A DNA stretch of 64,000 nucleotides from Dryococelus australis (GCA_029891345.1 CM056999.1:28927418-28991417); one strand, 5' to 3'; positions 1 through 11,180 are shown, numbered from the stretch's first letter. The notes: generated by a model from the sequence alone, not told the origin. Numbers and translations: made by a program.

Positions 1-660
1 GTCAGAATCCAGATTTGCTGGAAGGAGAATACTCTAGATATTTAACAGTGGATGAGGGAGAGGCCTACCCAGAAATGGTAAAGAGGGATTGTGTGTGGCA
101 GAATTAAACCCTACATCTATCAGCTCGATATCCTGGTCCCATAAGGTTTGATCTGTGTTATAGATTATTGTGAAACAGGCCTTTGTATTCTTATTGAAAC
201 ACTCGACCTGGTTGCCCTTAGGAACGTATAAACTCGATGTATAATACTTTATAGCCCATTTAAAACACATAAAACTCATACCTTTAAAGCTAACAGATTG
301 AAAGTAGCAGGCATTATCGGTAACTATCTCGGCCGATGCTCCAAATACTTTCCAAACTTGTTCCTGAAGTGTTTTAACTATGGCAGTGGCCTTCATTTAA
401 TGCATTGTCAATAAAATGACAAATTTAGTCAAGGTATCCATTATCACTAAAATACAAACATTTCCTTTTCTAGATCTAAGCAGGGGACCGAAATGTCTAA
501 ATGTATAATCTGCCACGGACAACTGTAAATCTGGACCAAAGTGTGGCCAAAATTTGTTTGGGATGCTTACTTGCACCCGTGACACCCATCGCAAGTGCGT
601 ACATACTGTGTTACGTCAATTTTTTAAAGTGGGCCATACAAAATGTACCGATATTTTCTT
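1..660 (-). pseudogene. Gypsy-1 integrase fragment
   Basis: Two open stretches, 594-397 and 396-34, lie in one frame separated by a single TAA. The first ends in an integrase-type strand around a first Asp (VIMDTLTKF). The second carries the second Asp (IVTDNACYF, about residue 27) and, 38 residues further on, a Glu in NQVECFNK: the spacing fits the D,D-35-E core of Ty3/gypsy integrases. Just upstream, in another frame near 600-620, a C-x2-C pair (CDGCHGC) looks like the end of the HHCC zinc finger. In-frame stop plus frameshift make this inactive. Confidence 0.8.
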
Positions 661-778
661 AACGTTTTATTTATATCTAGGTGTCCCCTATAAATTGAAT
701 CTTGAAAATACTTAAGCATCCTATGGCAAAATGTATTGGAAAAAACCAACTTTCTAGCTCTACCGGTTCCCCTGGAAA

Positions 779-1363
779 TTATACCAGACCATCCTTAACC
801 AAATATGATGACGTAACACCCGCAGTACAGTCCTGAACTATCTGCTGACACAAAGTATCCGCTACCTGCGCATCGTGAAGGCACACAAAAAATTCCGGAA
901 TACCTTGAATCAATCCTAGGGAAGCCGGTTGATCGGCAGAACTCACCTCTAAATCATTATGGTTGAACATCCAGGACAGAGCATCTGCGACCGGATTATC
1001 GACACCTCGAAAATTACACATTTTAAAACGGAACCTAGATAGTCTTAAAACCCACCTACCTAATTTACCCAACTGATGTGGATGGTTTAACACCCAACTT
1101 AGTGCTTGATTGTCCATAAACAAATCACACATGTCATGTTCGACGTACAAAGCAAATTTCTCTATTCCGAACAGGCAGGCCAACGTTTCCTTTCCGTATA
1201 TCCTCAAGGATCGTTCCAACTCAGTCAGAGTTCGACTCACGAATACGACACGAGCAACGTGGCCATCGACCCACTGTCCCAAGGACGCTCCCAACGCTAA
1301 GGCAGAGGCAAAGGCGTCAAAAACCTGTGTTCAAAATCGGGAAGCACGAAAACGGGAGGAGGG
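779..1363 (-). pseudogene. Gypsy-1 RNase H domain
   Basis: The frame read from about 1350 to 779 contains the hallmarks of the gypsy RNase H: an initial Asp context (FDAFASALALGASLGQ), the SRTLTELERS segment that follows the first strand, the conserved E of the helix (YGKETLACLFGIEKF), MDNQALSWV with its catalytic Asp, and a final NPVADALSW with Asp. The open stretch from 1294 is 171 residues. It is downstream of the RT fragment in the correct order. The connection to RT at 1364 is broken by a frameshift. Confidence 0.85.
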
Positions 1364-2158
1364 CTAAGAATTTTCTTCAACGAGATAAACGCCTGTTCCT
1401 GCTCCGTACCCCAGGAAAATGCTTCGCCATTTTTCTTCAATTTTTTTTAAGGAGCCGCGATCATGGTGTGGACCTTTTACAGTGCGAATATGCAGGAAGT
1501 TGACTATGGGCGCTACGCGATCGGGATTCATGAGCAGTTTCCCCTCACAGATCACGTATCCTAAAAATTTCACTTTATTTGAAACAAAGGTAATCTTGTC
1601 AGGGTTTGCGGTTAATCCAACCTCCCGAAATCGCGTCAAAACCTGCCGTAAATGTCCCATATGTGAATCTATATACTCACTATATATGATCATGTCGTCG
1701 ACATAATTAAATAAAAATTTTAATTCAGACAAAATGTTATCTAATAACCTTGATAAAGCCTGGCTGCCGAAGTTTTCCCCCATGCGAATCCTTGTAAACT
1801 CATACTGATTCAATGGGGTACTGAGTGCAGTGTACTTGCAGCAAGAAGGATCCAACAGACCCTGATGGAAGCTGTTATTCAAATCCAGGACGGAGTACTC
1901 TTTAGCTCTGCGCAAGTGTTGAAGGGCACAATCCACAGTTGGAAGGGAAAATGAGTCCTAATGAATCTTGCGATTAACAAACATATGATTTACCACGAGT
2001 CTTCTGTATTTTTCACCGACCCTCTTTTTTACCAGGAAGCCCGGGTAACAATATTCGGAAGTTGATGGAACAATTACTTCAGCCTTTAACAACCTGTCTA
2101 TGGTGTCCCTACATGACCTTAATTTTGGTGGCGGACAACGAAAGTGACAATCGCGCAC
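1364..2158 (-). pseudogene. Gypsy-1 reverse transcriptase
   Basis: Two fragments. The upstream piece (2158-1958) has the RT N-terminal segment with VPSTSEYCYPGFLVKKR followed by a YRRLVVN strand. The downstream piece (1936-1364, 190 residues) has SVLDLNNSFHQG (catalytic Asp of motif A), RIRMGENFGSQA (motif B region, where families usually read PFGLxNAP), and FNYVDDMIIYS (the YxDD active site). LGYVICEG of the thumb follows. A stop/shift between 1936 and 1958 separates the halves. Assigned to Ty3/gypsy by motif style and domain order. Confidence 0.9.
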
Positions 2159-2329
2159 GGCGATATCATCCGTAAACTTAAATGTATGCGGTAAGAAGTT
2201 ACATCTACCGATCTCGGTAGTTATTAACTAAACTCGGTTTCAACTATTCCAACTTTTCATACACAAAGTCCGAAACTGGAACTGCCACCTCATTGTTTTT
2301 ATTTTCAACACGGGAAACTTGTTCACGAT

Positions 2330-2700
2330 CTAAGCGTATCCTAATCTTCGGCGCAAATCCAAAATACAAGCAAAATCATTCAAATTAATAGCTTCACTAG
2401 TGCATCCCAAGAATTCCAAACCCAAAATTAACTGGTGATTTAAATTGGGCAGAATCGAGAACTGAGAATTCCAAGCGTAACGTCCAATTTTTAAATGGAG
2501 GTTCACTACATGAGTCGCTGAAATTACGTCTCCATTTACAATAAACATTTTTTATTCGACACACTGACAAAACCCAGAACGGGAAATAACCTTCATTTCC
2601 AACAACTTCTTTACAAAGGACCAACTAGTGACACAGTGCGTGGCTCCTGTGTTTAATAAGGCGGGATACAACCATTGAGTAAAGATATAACTAGAGTGGA
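2330..2700 (-). pseudogene. Gypsy-1 aspartic protease region
   Basis: Upstream of RT the minus strand reads an LLNTGATHCV segment near 2650, the place where a retroviral-type protease has its D-[ST]-G triad; here the Asp is Asn. It is followed, after one stop, by strands ending in LPNLNHQLILGLEFLG (about 2400-2450), the ILGxxFL flap/C-terminal signature of gypsy proteases. Both the Asp-to-Asn change and the stop indicate inactivity. No zinc-knuckle gag was seen beyond. Confidence 0.65.
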
Positions 2701-2789
2701 CTTCCCCAGGTTAAATTTTCTGACCACTCCAGCTGTAGTTCTAGGGATGAACACCAGCGTTGCCACATTGGCATCCGCCATCTCTCTCA

Positions 2790-4628
2790 CTCATACTCCA
2801 TCTATATCCCCCTAGTCCCAACTTTGCAACAGTGGAATGTGTTCTGATTGTCTGTTATGCCCACACGCTGGGACAGACAAAATGGCGGACACCCAAGTTA
2901 TTTTCTCACATCGTTAATATACGTTTACCAAAGGATTACAAGTTCTGTAAAACATATGAATGAACAAAATGAAACATATGTACGGATAAGTAACGGGAAA
3001 CGTTGCATATTACTCATACGGTCATAATAAGAGAATAAACACCACTATGTAAAATACACGAGAACTGTGGATTTGTGTTTTGTATAATATCTTATCACAC
3101 GTTTTCACTGTAAGTGATTTGTGTAGCTCAGTGAGTTAATGTGCAGGTTTGTGCCATGTAATTGTAGGTTTTACAGTTTGAATCTCCGACGGGAATCGAG
3201 TTTTTATATGACGCATTATGGCTGTTTATAACTTAGTTTATAGTTGTAATATATATATTTCCAGAATATCTTTGTCTGAAAGTAATAATACGCAAGTACC
3301 AGCAGAGCACAGTTGACGAGCAATGGCTGTTTGCTGATCATATCAATTGTTTTCTGAAGTAAATAGTTTGATCTGTATAGCGTGAGTAATGTTAAATGGC
3401 TCATATGAAAGCCTTAAGTTTAATATTGTAACCGTTCTGTCTTCTTTTGGCCGTATAACCGTAAAAGCGTGTTTAATTACGGAGAGCACAATATTAATTA
3501 TTATGCTCATTAAGGATACACATTTAAAAACAGGGGCGTAGCCGGGATAACGCGTGATACGTTGGGACATATACCCCCCTCCCAAATTTTCGAAATGAAA
3601 ATAAACTTTGAAAACAAAATGACAACTATTATTTTATGTTAATTCAAGTAATATTTTATCTACCTTGAACATGAAGAATGTGTTATAGCATTGTGTGGTT
3701 CCATATATGTACATGAAGTCATTGATTATAATAAATTGGTAATAATAGAAGTTTTGTATTTTGTTCAGAAATAGACATAAGAAATCTCTCTCCTCCTCCC
3801 CCTTCCCCCCTTCCCCCAGAGACAACAGTACATTTCTCGCTAAGCCCTTGTTTAAATAATATGCCAATGTTTTAATGAGTGGCATTAATGTCCATCGTAC
3901 ATACAAGTGAATATAGTATCTTGTTTCCCATACATAAGCAGTGCCGTTACTCATATAATTTTCCATACATTAATATTACTCGTACGTTTAATTTTAAACC
4001 AATGCGGTCTTCAGGGGAAAAAAGAAATAATCGTCGTACCTTTTGGATGCACCACAAAGCCCCTAAATATACAATTTGGTTGCATTTGTAACCCTGTACC
4101 CTGCCAGTTGTTTTGCCTACCATTTACAAGTTTCTATTAGAACTTTAGATAACGTGTGGATATGAACATATGCGTTCTTTCTTACCTTCTGCTATAGAAA
4201 ATTGTATGTTTTCTGTTGTGCCCATCAGTGTAACAGAAAGTAGCAGAAATTGGGCATCGTGTAAGTATGACTTAAACAACTCACGCCTCTCACACAAAAT
4301 TTAGGCAACAGAAACTCCTTAAATTATTTTTAAATATCGAAAGAAAAACTGTTTTGCAAATATCATACACTACTTGCATCTAGTATTGTACTAACATATT
4401 ACAATTAGCATTGTTAAGTGATACGGGAATGTAAGTAAAAAGAAGAAAATATCCACGATAAAAGAATCGAATCTACACTTGCTGTATGAATTAACACTCC
4501 TTGTTATGAAGACGATCGTAACTGTTATGAAAAAATATTTCGTTAGTATAGTATAATCGTGCAAACAAAATGAGTGGTCGTTAACGAAAAAAGTATTTAG
4601 TCATTCAAAAGTAGATGTAAAAGACCAA
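2790..4628. other. Intergenic, no gene supported; one SINE
   Basis: AT-rich DNA without protein signals. It contains the tRNA-like SINE at 3118-3195 and a C-rich tract around 3795-3820. Short open frames here have no recognisable composition or motif and are not called. Confidence 0.6.
3118..3195 (+). repeat. tRNA-derived SINE head
   Basis: The stretch starts TGTAGCTCAGTGAGTTAATG, a close fit to the polymerase III A box in a tRNA context, and about 55 bases later has AGTTTGAATCTC, a degenerate B box (consensus GGTTCGAATCC). The spacing fits a tRNA-derived SINE. An intact cloverleaf is not evident, so it is not called a tRNA gene. Confidence 0.5.
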
Positions 4629-4990
4629 TTCTGGACCACCCTCATTTTCATCGAAAAAATCAAGCAATTTGAGGCTAAAATCAAGGTTTTTTTGCCCCAA
4701 AATCTTAGTGTTAAATTTAAGAATTTATGCATTTAAAAAAACAAGCAAATTTACTCCAAAATCAAGCAAATTTACCACTTTTTCCCATAATATCGTGCAG
4801 GCTTTGTGCCACCTTAAAAACATTAAATTGTAAGCTGAAATTAATCCAATTTATCGCTTTTCAAGATAAATTATCACGTTTTCTAGAAATAGCAATTTTG
4901 CAAATGAGCAAGCAAATTTAAGCGAAAATCGAGCAAAATAAGCAAAAATAAAATGAAAATATGAAAAGTGTGAAAATTTTAATTAGAAAA
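4629..4990. repeat. Left terminal region of element A
   Basis: Non-coding AT-rich end with several irregular copies of a TCAAGCAAATTTA-like motif (for example near 4659, 4741, 4758 and 4910). The same region with the same motifs is the left end of element B at 24750-25100. In Polinton-like elements such a region is the terminal inverted repeat; here only one side is left. Confidence 0.7.
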
Positions 4991-5029
4991 ACGACTTTCT
5001 ATTTGATCTAAAATTCCTAAAAAATTATA

Positions 5030-6360
5030 AAGCAACCACTCCACTCTGAGTCTAAAATATTGTATTACAATATCTAAACATTTTGTTGATTCTTCCATTT
5101 AATAAAATTAAAAATGTATGTATCTTCCATGATATTTTCTTCCAAATAGTTGTAAGTTAAATTTCGTTGGCTAATTAAGACAACATTATAAATTGTACCA
5201 GCCTGGACAGCTTTTTTAAAATCCATACTAATTTTATATTTTTTTTTATCGTTAACTACTGCTGTTTTTCTATATAGGCAGTCAATAACAAACAATGGAC
5301 TTCTTCCCCAAAATGAATAATAATTGATATCGCCATGGTAGTTTGTAGTTAGCTTATAGTAAAGTTCATTATTTCTATATATAGAATCAAATTTTGTTTT
5401 TTAATTTCTAAAATCATTAAAATAGGGAAAAATTTTAAAACAAAGATCATTTTCAATATCTAGATACCATTTTTAACGAAAATATATCACATTACAATGT
5501 TCAAACATTGAAGCATGCACATATTACTCGGCGCGATTTTTTCTATTAGTTTGTAAACCCACAGTTACAAAATCAGGCATGTCAAATTGTAAATTATTAA
5601 ACTAATATTTTATATCGAAGTTAAAAACAGTTGTCCCAGAAGGAACATCTTTTTCTAAAAATTGCCAATACTTAAAACCATTATGAATTTTAGGATTTGT
5701 ATGTAATTTTTCTTTAATTGCATTTGTGTTAGCATCATATTCAACAATAGGCCAAAAAATGTCTAATTTTTCAAAAACAATTTTACCTGGATCAGCGTAA
5801 GTTTTATCAACTGAACCACCACCTTTTTTAGTTTAATAAACATATAAACAATTGTTATCAGACGAATTTCTGAAATAAGTGATTTTATAACCACCTTTCC
5901 AGTAAGTTTCATTATTATAGCGAAAAAGCCAAACATAGATCTTAATGGATACATTATTTTATTTATTTTATCACTACGAAAAATTTTACTCGAAATATAC
6001 TATCAACCCCAGTAGACTCTAAATAATTTTGTTCACCTGGTGATCTTAGCAAAATATTCATCATTGTCGAAATTATTCCTGGATTATCGACAGCCTCAAT
6101 AATATGTCCGTGTTTTGAAATTTCTACTCTAGAAAACTGGATTGAAAAAAATTAGAACAAACATTAACATTATCTAATTTTTCTTATTTTGCTCATCTCC
6201 AACTTTATCTCTCTTTAGTAGGCGATGTTCTTCCAAAATAAACATCGTTTGGAAAGAAAAGCCAACACCTATGGGAATATCAAACTCGATTCTATTGTTG
6301 TAAATAATCAAATTCCCACTCGTTTGATCAGTTGGGGGAAAAGTTTGTCTCTCAAAACTC
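5030..6360 (-). pseudogene. Major capsid protein (double jelly-roll type), element A
   Basis: The frame begins near 6360 with ESFERQTFPPTD and a GNLIIYNNRIEF segment, the N-terminal signature shared by all three copies in this window. It ends beyond FGFF/KGGYK-like and VGF-type segments read in several frames. In the better preserved copies (B at 25613-25936) the segment FVIVGFHTNRK followed by FDHFNVR is recognisable as the C-terminal part of the Polinton/adintovirus hexon-like protein. This copy has at least six frame breaks and no clear start codon. It is divergently oriented to the PLA2-type gene at 6375, with almost no spacer. Assignment rests on remembered family patterns; an HMM search is needed for certainty. 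Confidence 0.75.
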
Positions 6361-6374
6361 TCAATTATATATAA

Positions 6375-7765
6375 ATGAAGGATTCAGAGGGAGTTTCTCG
6401 AGCGAAATTGCTAATGGAGAAGTATAGAAATTATAGAAAGAACCATGAGGCAGAATATGGAAAATTAAAAATTAAAATTTTTTTACCATTAATTCATGAA
6501 TTACAAAATATTGGAAAAAAAGATGAATACGTAAGAGAAGAAAATAAAAATTTAACAACAGCATTACTGCAAAAACTGTTACTGCAAAAAACTTGGATTA
6601 TACACCAACACCAGAAGAAACATCATTTGAAAAAGAATTATTTGCAAAACAAGAATCTGCTAATTTGGAAGAGTAAATGGGAAGTGTACCTTTGGAAAAT
6701 TTACCACCTATAGCATGTGTTTTTACTATAAATCTCGGAAAAAAAATTTCGGCAAAAATTGCTTTTTAAGCACTATATAGTTTATGAGCAAAAAATCGTA
6801 ATTTATGTATTGCAGAGACAGAAGTAAAGACAAATAATGATAAACTACCTGGAATGGTAAAAAATTTACATTAAAAAAAGGCCTTTCTAATTTGTCAAAA
6901 AAGAAAATGAAGAAGATCTTGAGGATAATTTCACAGTTAATGACTATGAAAATTACAAAGGTATCGTCATAGACACAAATGTTGCATTCCGAAAACACAA
7001 ACCTATTAATCAAATAAATGCGAATCAAAGTCGGAAGTACGAGAATATAATTAAACAATTTTATGATCGAATTAATGTACATAATATAAAAGCGTGGCCA
7101 AAATCAACACCAAATACAACAGAAAGGATTATTTCTCAAAAAACTCCTAGATCTTGTGAAGGTATAAAACAAATATAATAATTTGCCTCAAGAATATATT
7201 TGGATGCACAATGTTAGAAAATTAATTGACAGGTTATTAGTTATTCAAGTTGAACAATCTCCTGGAAATAAAAATTTTTACAATGAAAAAGTAAACATTA
7301 TGAATATGCTAAACAATAAATTTTCTGATTTTGTTGTGAATAACCAGAAAGGAATACCATATCTAATATGAGTTTTAAAAGTTATCCCGCACTCATTTTG
7401 GAGATTCTGAACACCATGGCAAAGGTGTGATAAAGTGGGCACTAAACAATTTATATTCACCCGAATTGCATTTGCCAGGTTTTAATTATTGTGGACCATT
7501 TACAAAATTAAATGAAAGATTAGTAAGAGGAGACTCAAGAATAAATAAATTAGACATGGGTTGCAAATTTCACGACGTTACTCATAGAGATCATAAAGAT
7601 TTATAATCCAGACTTGAAGCTCATATAAAATTTACAAGCAGAAGCAAAAGAAATCATGTCAATCAAAGATACTCCAAATGCAGAAAAAATTTCTTCTGCA
7701 GCTGTTGCCTCATCAATGTTTACAAAAAAAAAATTAGGTTGGGGAATTAAAATGTTTGATTGAAT
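6375..7765 (+). pseudogene. Minor capsid protein with parvovirus-type phospholipase A2 domain, element A
   Basis: ATG at 6375 opens MKDSEGVSRAKLLMEKYRNY, a basic, helical N-terminus shared with elements B and C. After several frameshifts the downstream part reads HLPGFNYCGPFTKLNE (7469-7516) and then GCKFHDV (about 7560-7582). These are the calcium-loop (YCGP) and the His-Asp catalytic pair of the parvovirus-like phospholipase A2 fold, used by capsids to breach endosomal membranes. The C-terminal tail (SSAAVASSMFTKKKLGWG, about 7700-7745) recurs in B. The third position of the loop is Phe instead of Gly in both A and B, so this is a family trait and not damage. In-frame TAA after GIPYLI and more stops make it a pseudogene. 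Confidence 0.8.
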
Positions 7766-7807
7766 ATTATATATATACATATACACACTCACACACACTT
7801 ATATAAA

Positions 7808-8170
7808 TTAAGATAACAAATATAACATTCGATATTCCTTATGAGGAATAAAAATTTTTGTGTATAGATAAATTTGAAACAGGTGACCAAATTGCAAAAA
7901 TAGATAAAAAAAATTGCAAGAAGGTATAACTTTTAAATTAATATTACCATTACCAACATTTAAAAAAAAAGTTAAAGAAAAAACGGGCAATGGCTTACAT
8001 AATGGAGGAATCATTTCCATTGTACTCGCCGCTTTAGGAGCGACTGCTGCAATTTATAGTGTTGTTGAACAAACTAAAAATAACAAAAATAATTAAAAGA
8101 ACAACAGACACAATTTAGCAATGGAAAACAAGGCTCGTAGTGGTGTAGTTGCGAAAAAAGAGGAAGGTAA
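7808..8170 (+). pseudogene. Small basic core-like (pX-like) protein, element A
   Basis: The frame starts at ITNITFDIPYEE; in element B the same protein begins with an ATG (28001), which is lost here. After a frameshift, 7914-8096 reads GNGLHNGGIISIVLAALG, a Gly-rich turn followed by a hydrophobic helix of about 17 residues, then EQTKN and MENKARSGVVAKK. A short Gly/Lys-rich protein with one hydrophobic segment between the PLA2 and protease genes matches the position of the adenovirus pX-like genes of adintoviruses. Function is inferred from position and composition only. Confidence 0.55.
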
Positions 8171-8224
8171 AATTATCCAATATCGATATTTAAAAATATG
8201 AAAAAAAAAATTGATTTAATAATT

Positions 8225-8520
8225 TCAGAAATGTTTATACGATTGATGAGCTACCAAAAAATTTGCACAAAAATTAATGTGATGTGGTTAATTTTGATAC
8301 TTAACAAATCCTGGCACTCATTGGGTTTGCTATTTAAAAAAAAATGATGTTTATTATTTCGACTCATTTGGAAGCAATATTTCTAATAACATAATTAATT
8401 ATTTTTAAAACAATAATGTATATTACAATGATGATCGAGTTCAGAATTTTAATTATTTTACCTGTGGACATTTATGTTTAATAGTATTATATATTTTTTT
8501 GAGAAATTTTAAGATTCGCG
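8225..8520 (+). pseudogene. Adenain-like cysteine protease, element A
   Basis: Across three frames the plus strand reads, in order, a DELPKNL segment (about 8243), an N-C-x-VNFD segment, PGTHWVCY (about 8305-8330) with the catalytic His, VYYFDSFGSN (about 8350-8380) with the catalytic Asp, YYNDDRVQNFN, and FTCGHLCLIVL (about 8455-8490) with the catalytic Cys. This order His-Asp-Gln-Cys is that of the adenovirus-type/Ulp1-like (C5/C48) processing proteases used in capsid maturation. Two frameshifts and stops inactivate it. Element B lacks this gene entirely. Confidence 0.8.
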
Positions 8521-8559
8521 ATATAATTTCTATGTTATTAAATGACAGATATATTTGGG

Positions 8560-9476
8560 AAAACAGTAATCGAATCTTTAAATAAAAACTTTGATAATAT
8601 TGCTGAAGATTTAAAAGCATATGTAGATTAAAAATGCAATTAAAAATGCAATGTTTAGATTTTACAAAATCGAATGTTTCTTTTCTGGTGCGAAGAATTG
8701 TTAATATAAGTGAAATTGCAGAAAAAAAAGATGCGGTCAAAGTAAGATATTTCGATTATATATATAAGATTTGGGTTTAAAAAAGGATTTAGATTCAAAG
8801 TATAATATAAAACTCTTGTGTTTCTGATTAGCCTCTAAAAGAAGATATAAATTTATAATCCAATAACAATATTGCAGATTATATCAAACAAATAAATAAT
8901 GCAAAACAAACATTAAAAAATATGAAGATTTAAATTATAAATTATGGTTTCCGGCAATGCATTAAAAAATATGTAGATTAAAAATATAAATCTGTGGTTT
9001 CTGACTATGCATTAAAAATGATGTTGAATCAAAATACAACACTAGTGTTTCTGATTTAAAAACATATGTAGAGTCAAAATATTATATAATTTGATTGTTT
9101 CTGCTTCATGAGAGCAAATAAATTCAGTTTTTGTTTATGCAAATCGCCGAATTAATAATATCGCAGATCCTGTAGATGGTAAAGATGCTGTCAATAGAAT
9201 ATATTTCGATAAATAATTGCACAATTTAAGCCAATCAATTCTGAATTATTGTGGTAAACGTGTTGATTTGCAAGATGAAGAAAGCTAAGAAGCTATTGAT
9301 ACAGAAACATATGTTAAATTAAATAATTTATTTCAATCAGTTATGTATTATTGTGATACAACTGTTACAGAAGTAGTTAAGGAAGAAGTTGAAAAAAAAT
9401 TGGGAAAAATAACTCATGTATTTTATTTTCATGGAATGTGGCATAAATGTAATAATATTTTCCACTTGCATTAAAA
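8560..9476 (+). pseudogene. Fibre-like repeat protein, element A
   Basis: The stretch is built of repeats reading DLKAYVD or ALKKYVD followed by KYKSVVSD-like residues: near 8600, 8955, 9015 and 9060, about 20 residues per repeat. Two copies of a second module, of the form RI-N-IA-DAV-YFD, occur at about 8690-8755 and 9145-9213 (NIADPVDGKDAVNRIYFDK in the second). A non-repeated C-terminal part follows (SILNYCGKRVDLQDEE, then VMYYCDTTVTEVV and HVFYFHGMWHKC), ending at 9476. A repetitive shaft plus globular end after the protease gene suggests a trimeric attachment fibre. This is inference; many TAA/TGA stops interrupt it. Confidence 0.5.
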
Positions 9477-9783
9477 TAAAAATTTCTTTACTTTTTTAAT
9501 ATTTAAAAATAGTGTTTAGTATTAATGTTAGTTTATCCAAAAACGATATGACAGCAACTCAGGGAACTACAAAAAATATATCAGAGTAGGTATTTTGATG
9601 TTAAAGCTGATTGTTAATCTTTTAAATTAAAAAAAAAAAAACTATCTGAATATTCTGATGGCATAGGGGCAACAATAGCAATATTCGTAAAATATAAAGA
9701 ATATATATATGTATGTATTTATTTGTATTTATAATTATATAAACTCTTACGGAGTTAAATTTTCTAAAAAATAGTAATATCTT

Positions 9784-11180
9784 TCATTTTATTAATAATT
9801 TCATTACGGGATTCGCACTTCGTACCAAACAATGAAATGCTATTTTGCCAACTCTTGTCACTTTTTTTGTAAATTCATTATATTCCATAAAAGTTTCATT
9901 ATTAAAAAAATTGAATAAACCATTTGTATATCTAAAAGCTGAGTCTATCATATTTGGTATATTAGGTAATTTCTCACTTATTAGACCATGCATTTTTTTA
10001 AAACAATTTTTATCTATTTCTGCATAATATAACTTTTCATAAAAGGTAAAGGTTATATTAGAATATGAATTTAAAATACCATTTATTATATATTCATCTC
10101 TTAATCCCAATGAAGTGAATTTTTTTTTGGATAACCACCAGTAAGATTGTAACTAGTATAATAAACCATATAATTTTTTTCGTCAACAAACAGGACTATC
10201 TCACTTGATGGTCTTTGGAAGAGAAAAAAAAAATATTGAAATTGGCCGGTTTAAACCGAAACCAATTTCTAATTGAAAATGGCATATTGAGTATTTCCTT
10301 GTCTCCCATACATTTTGTTCAAACATTTTTGTTGTAATAAATAACAAATTCACCATCAATAATCTAAAATGTTTTAAAATATTCGTCTTTGCATAAATCA
10401 ATTAGTTTATTTTCATTAAAATTATTTCATAGTGATTGCCCATAAAAGTTTTGAATATTTTGAATATCGTCTGCATGCAAATCAACCAAATCATTGTTGA
10501 GAACTGGGTATATGATTGCATTTTTATCATTTGTATGTTGAAGATCTAATGCATGTCCAATTTCGTGGATCAAAACCGCTAGTAAATTAATTTTATTTTC
10601 GGTAGTGTTTTTACCATAATTATAACAATATTCCTCCTTATTGATGTGAATTTCAACGAGGCTATTTTGTTTATTTGGAAAATATGCATTAGCCAGTGCA
10701 CTACGAAATGATTATAATGTATAAGGACAAACTCCGTGCAACCTATGATTATTATGTGGACCTTGTTTATATAAGTATATCTGTATAATTTGTATTGTAA
10801 ACAAATTTCAAATTTGTGTATTTTTGCCAAATGTAAAAATCCTCTTTTGCTTAATTTGTAATTGATATATTTGCATATGCAAAATTCAATTTCATGAGAT
10901 TTTAGTCAATTTTGCTGTTGATTAAATGTCCACAATTATCTCATCTTTATCACCTCATCTTGACTTGTTGATTAAATTAAGTGTTTCTTCATTGAGTTTA
11001 CTATCCAATGAAGAGAAGTTGAGATTTTCTTTAAACACTCTTAAAGAACATTTTAAACTTCTCAGTATCAATTTTTGAAAGTGAATTTGCACCACCTTCT
11101 AGATATCCATATTTATTTAAAACATTTACAAGACATTTTATCTGATTCTCTTTTTTTCGATAGTGCAAAAATTATATTTG
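9784..11180 (-). pseudogene. Matrix metalloproteinase (prodomain, catalytic domain, hemopexin blades), element A
   Basis: Reading from 11180 down: an NKYGYLEGGA segment and a LNEETLNLINKSR-stop-GDKD segment (stop TGA at 10957-10955), which is the matrixin prodomain with the PRCGVPD switch; then QGPHNNH, SALANAYFPN, VEIHIN and HEIGHALDLQH (10567-10535), the zinc triad HExxHxxGxxH, followed by NAIIYP, the Met-turn position. IQNFYG closes the catalytic domain. Hemopexin-type segments follow: PSSEIVLFVDEKNYMVY, and at 10110-9784 DSAFRYTNGLFNFF. The Met of the Met-turn is Ile, the switch Cys is a stop and several frames shift, so the copy is dead. It lies between the fibre and ATPase genes, as in element B, so it belongs to the element. 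Metzincins of this family cleave extracellular matrix. Confidence 0.85.

Larger units (their letters stand above)
1..2790 (-). mobile_element. Ty3/gypsy retrotransposon remnant 1 (5'-truncated, runs off the window start)
   Basis: Reading the minus strand from about 2790 down to 1, fragments of aspartic protease, reverse transcriptase, RNase H and integrase follow in the PR-RT-RH-INT order of Ty3/gypsy pol. The frames are cut by stops and shifts. No gag and no LTR were recognised upstream of 2790, and the integrase end lies at the window edge, so the 3' LTR may be outside. All pieces are collinear, so this is one decayed copy and not several insertions. Confidence 0.85.

Noticed and set aside
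10955-10957. TGA in the metalloproteinase switch read as selenocysteine
   Set aside because: Copy B has Tyr there, the gene has other stops and frameshifts, and no SECIS-like structure was evident.
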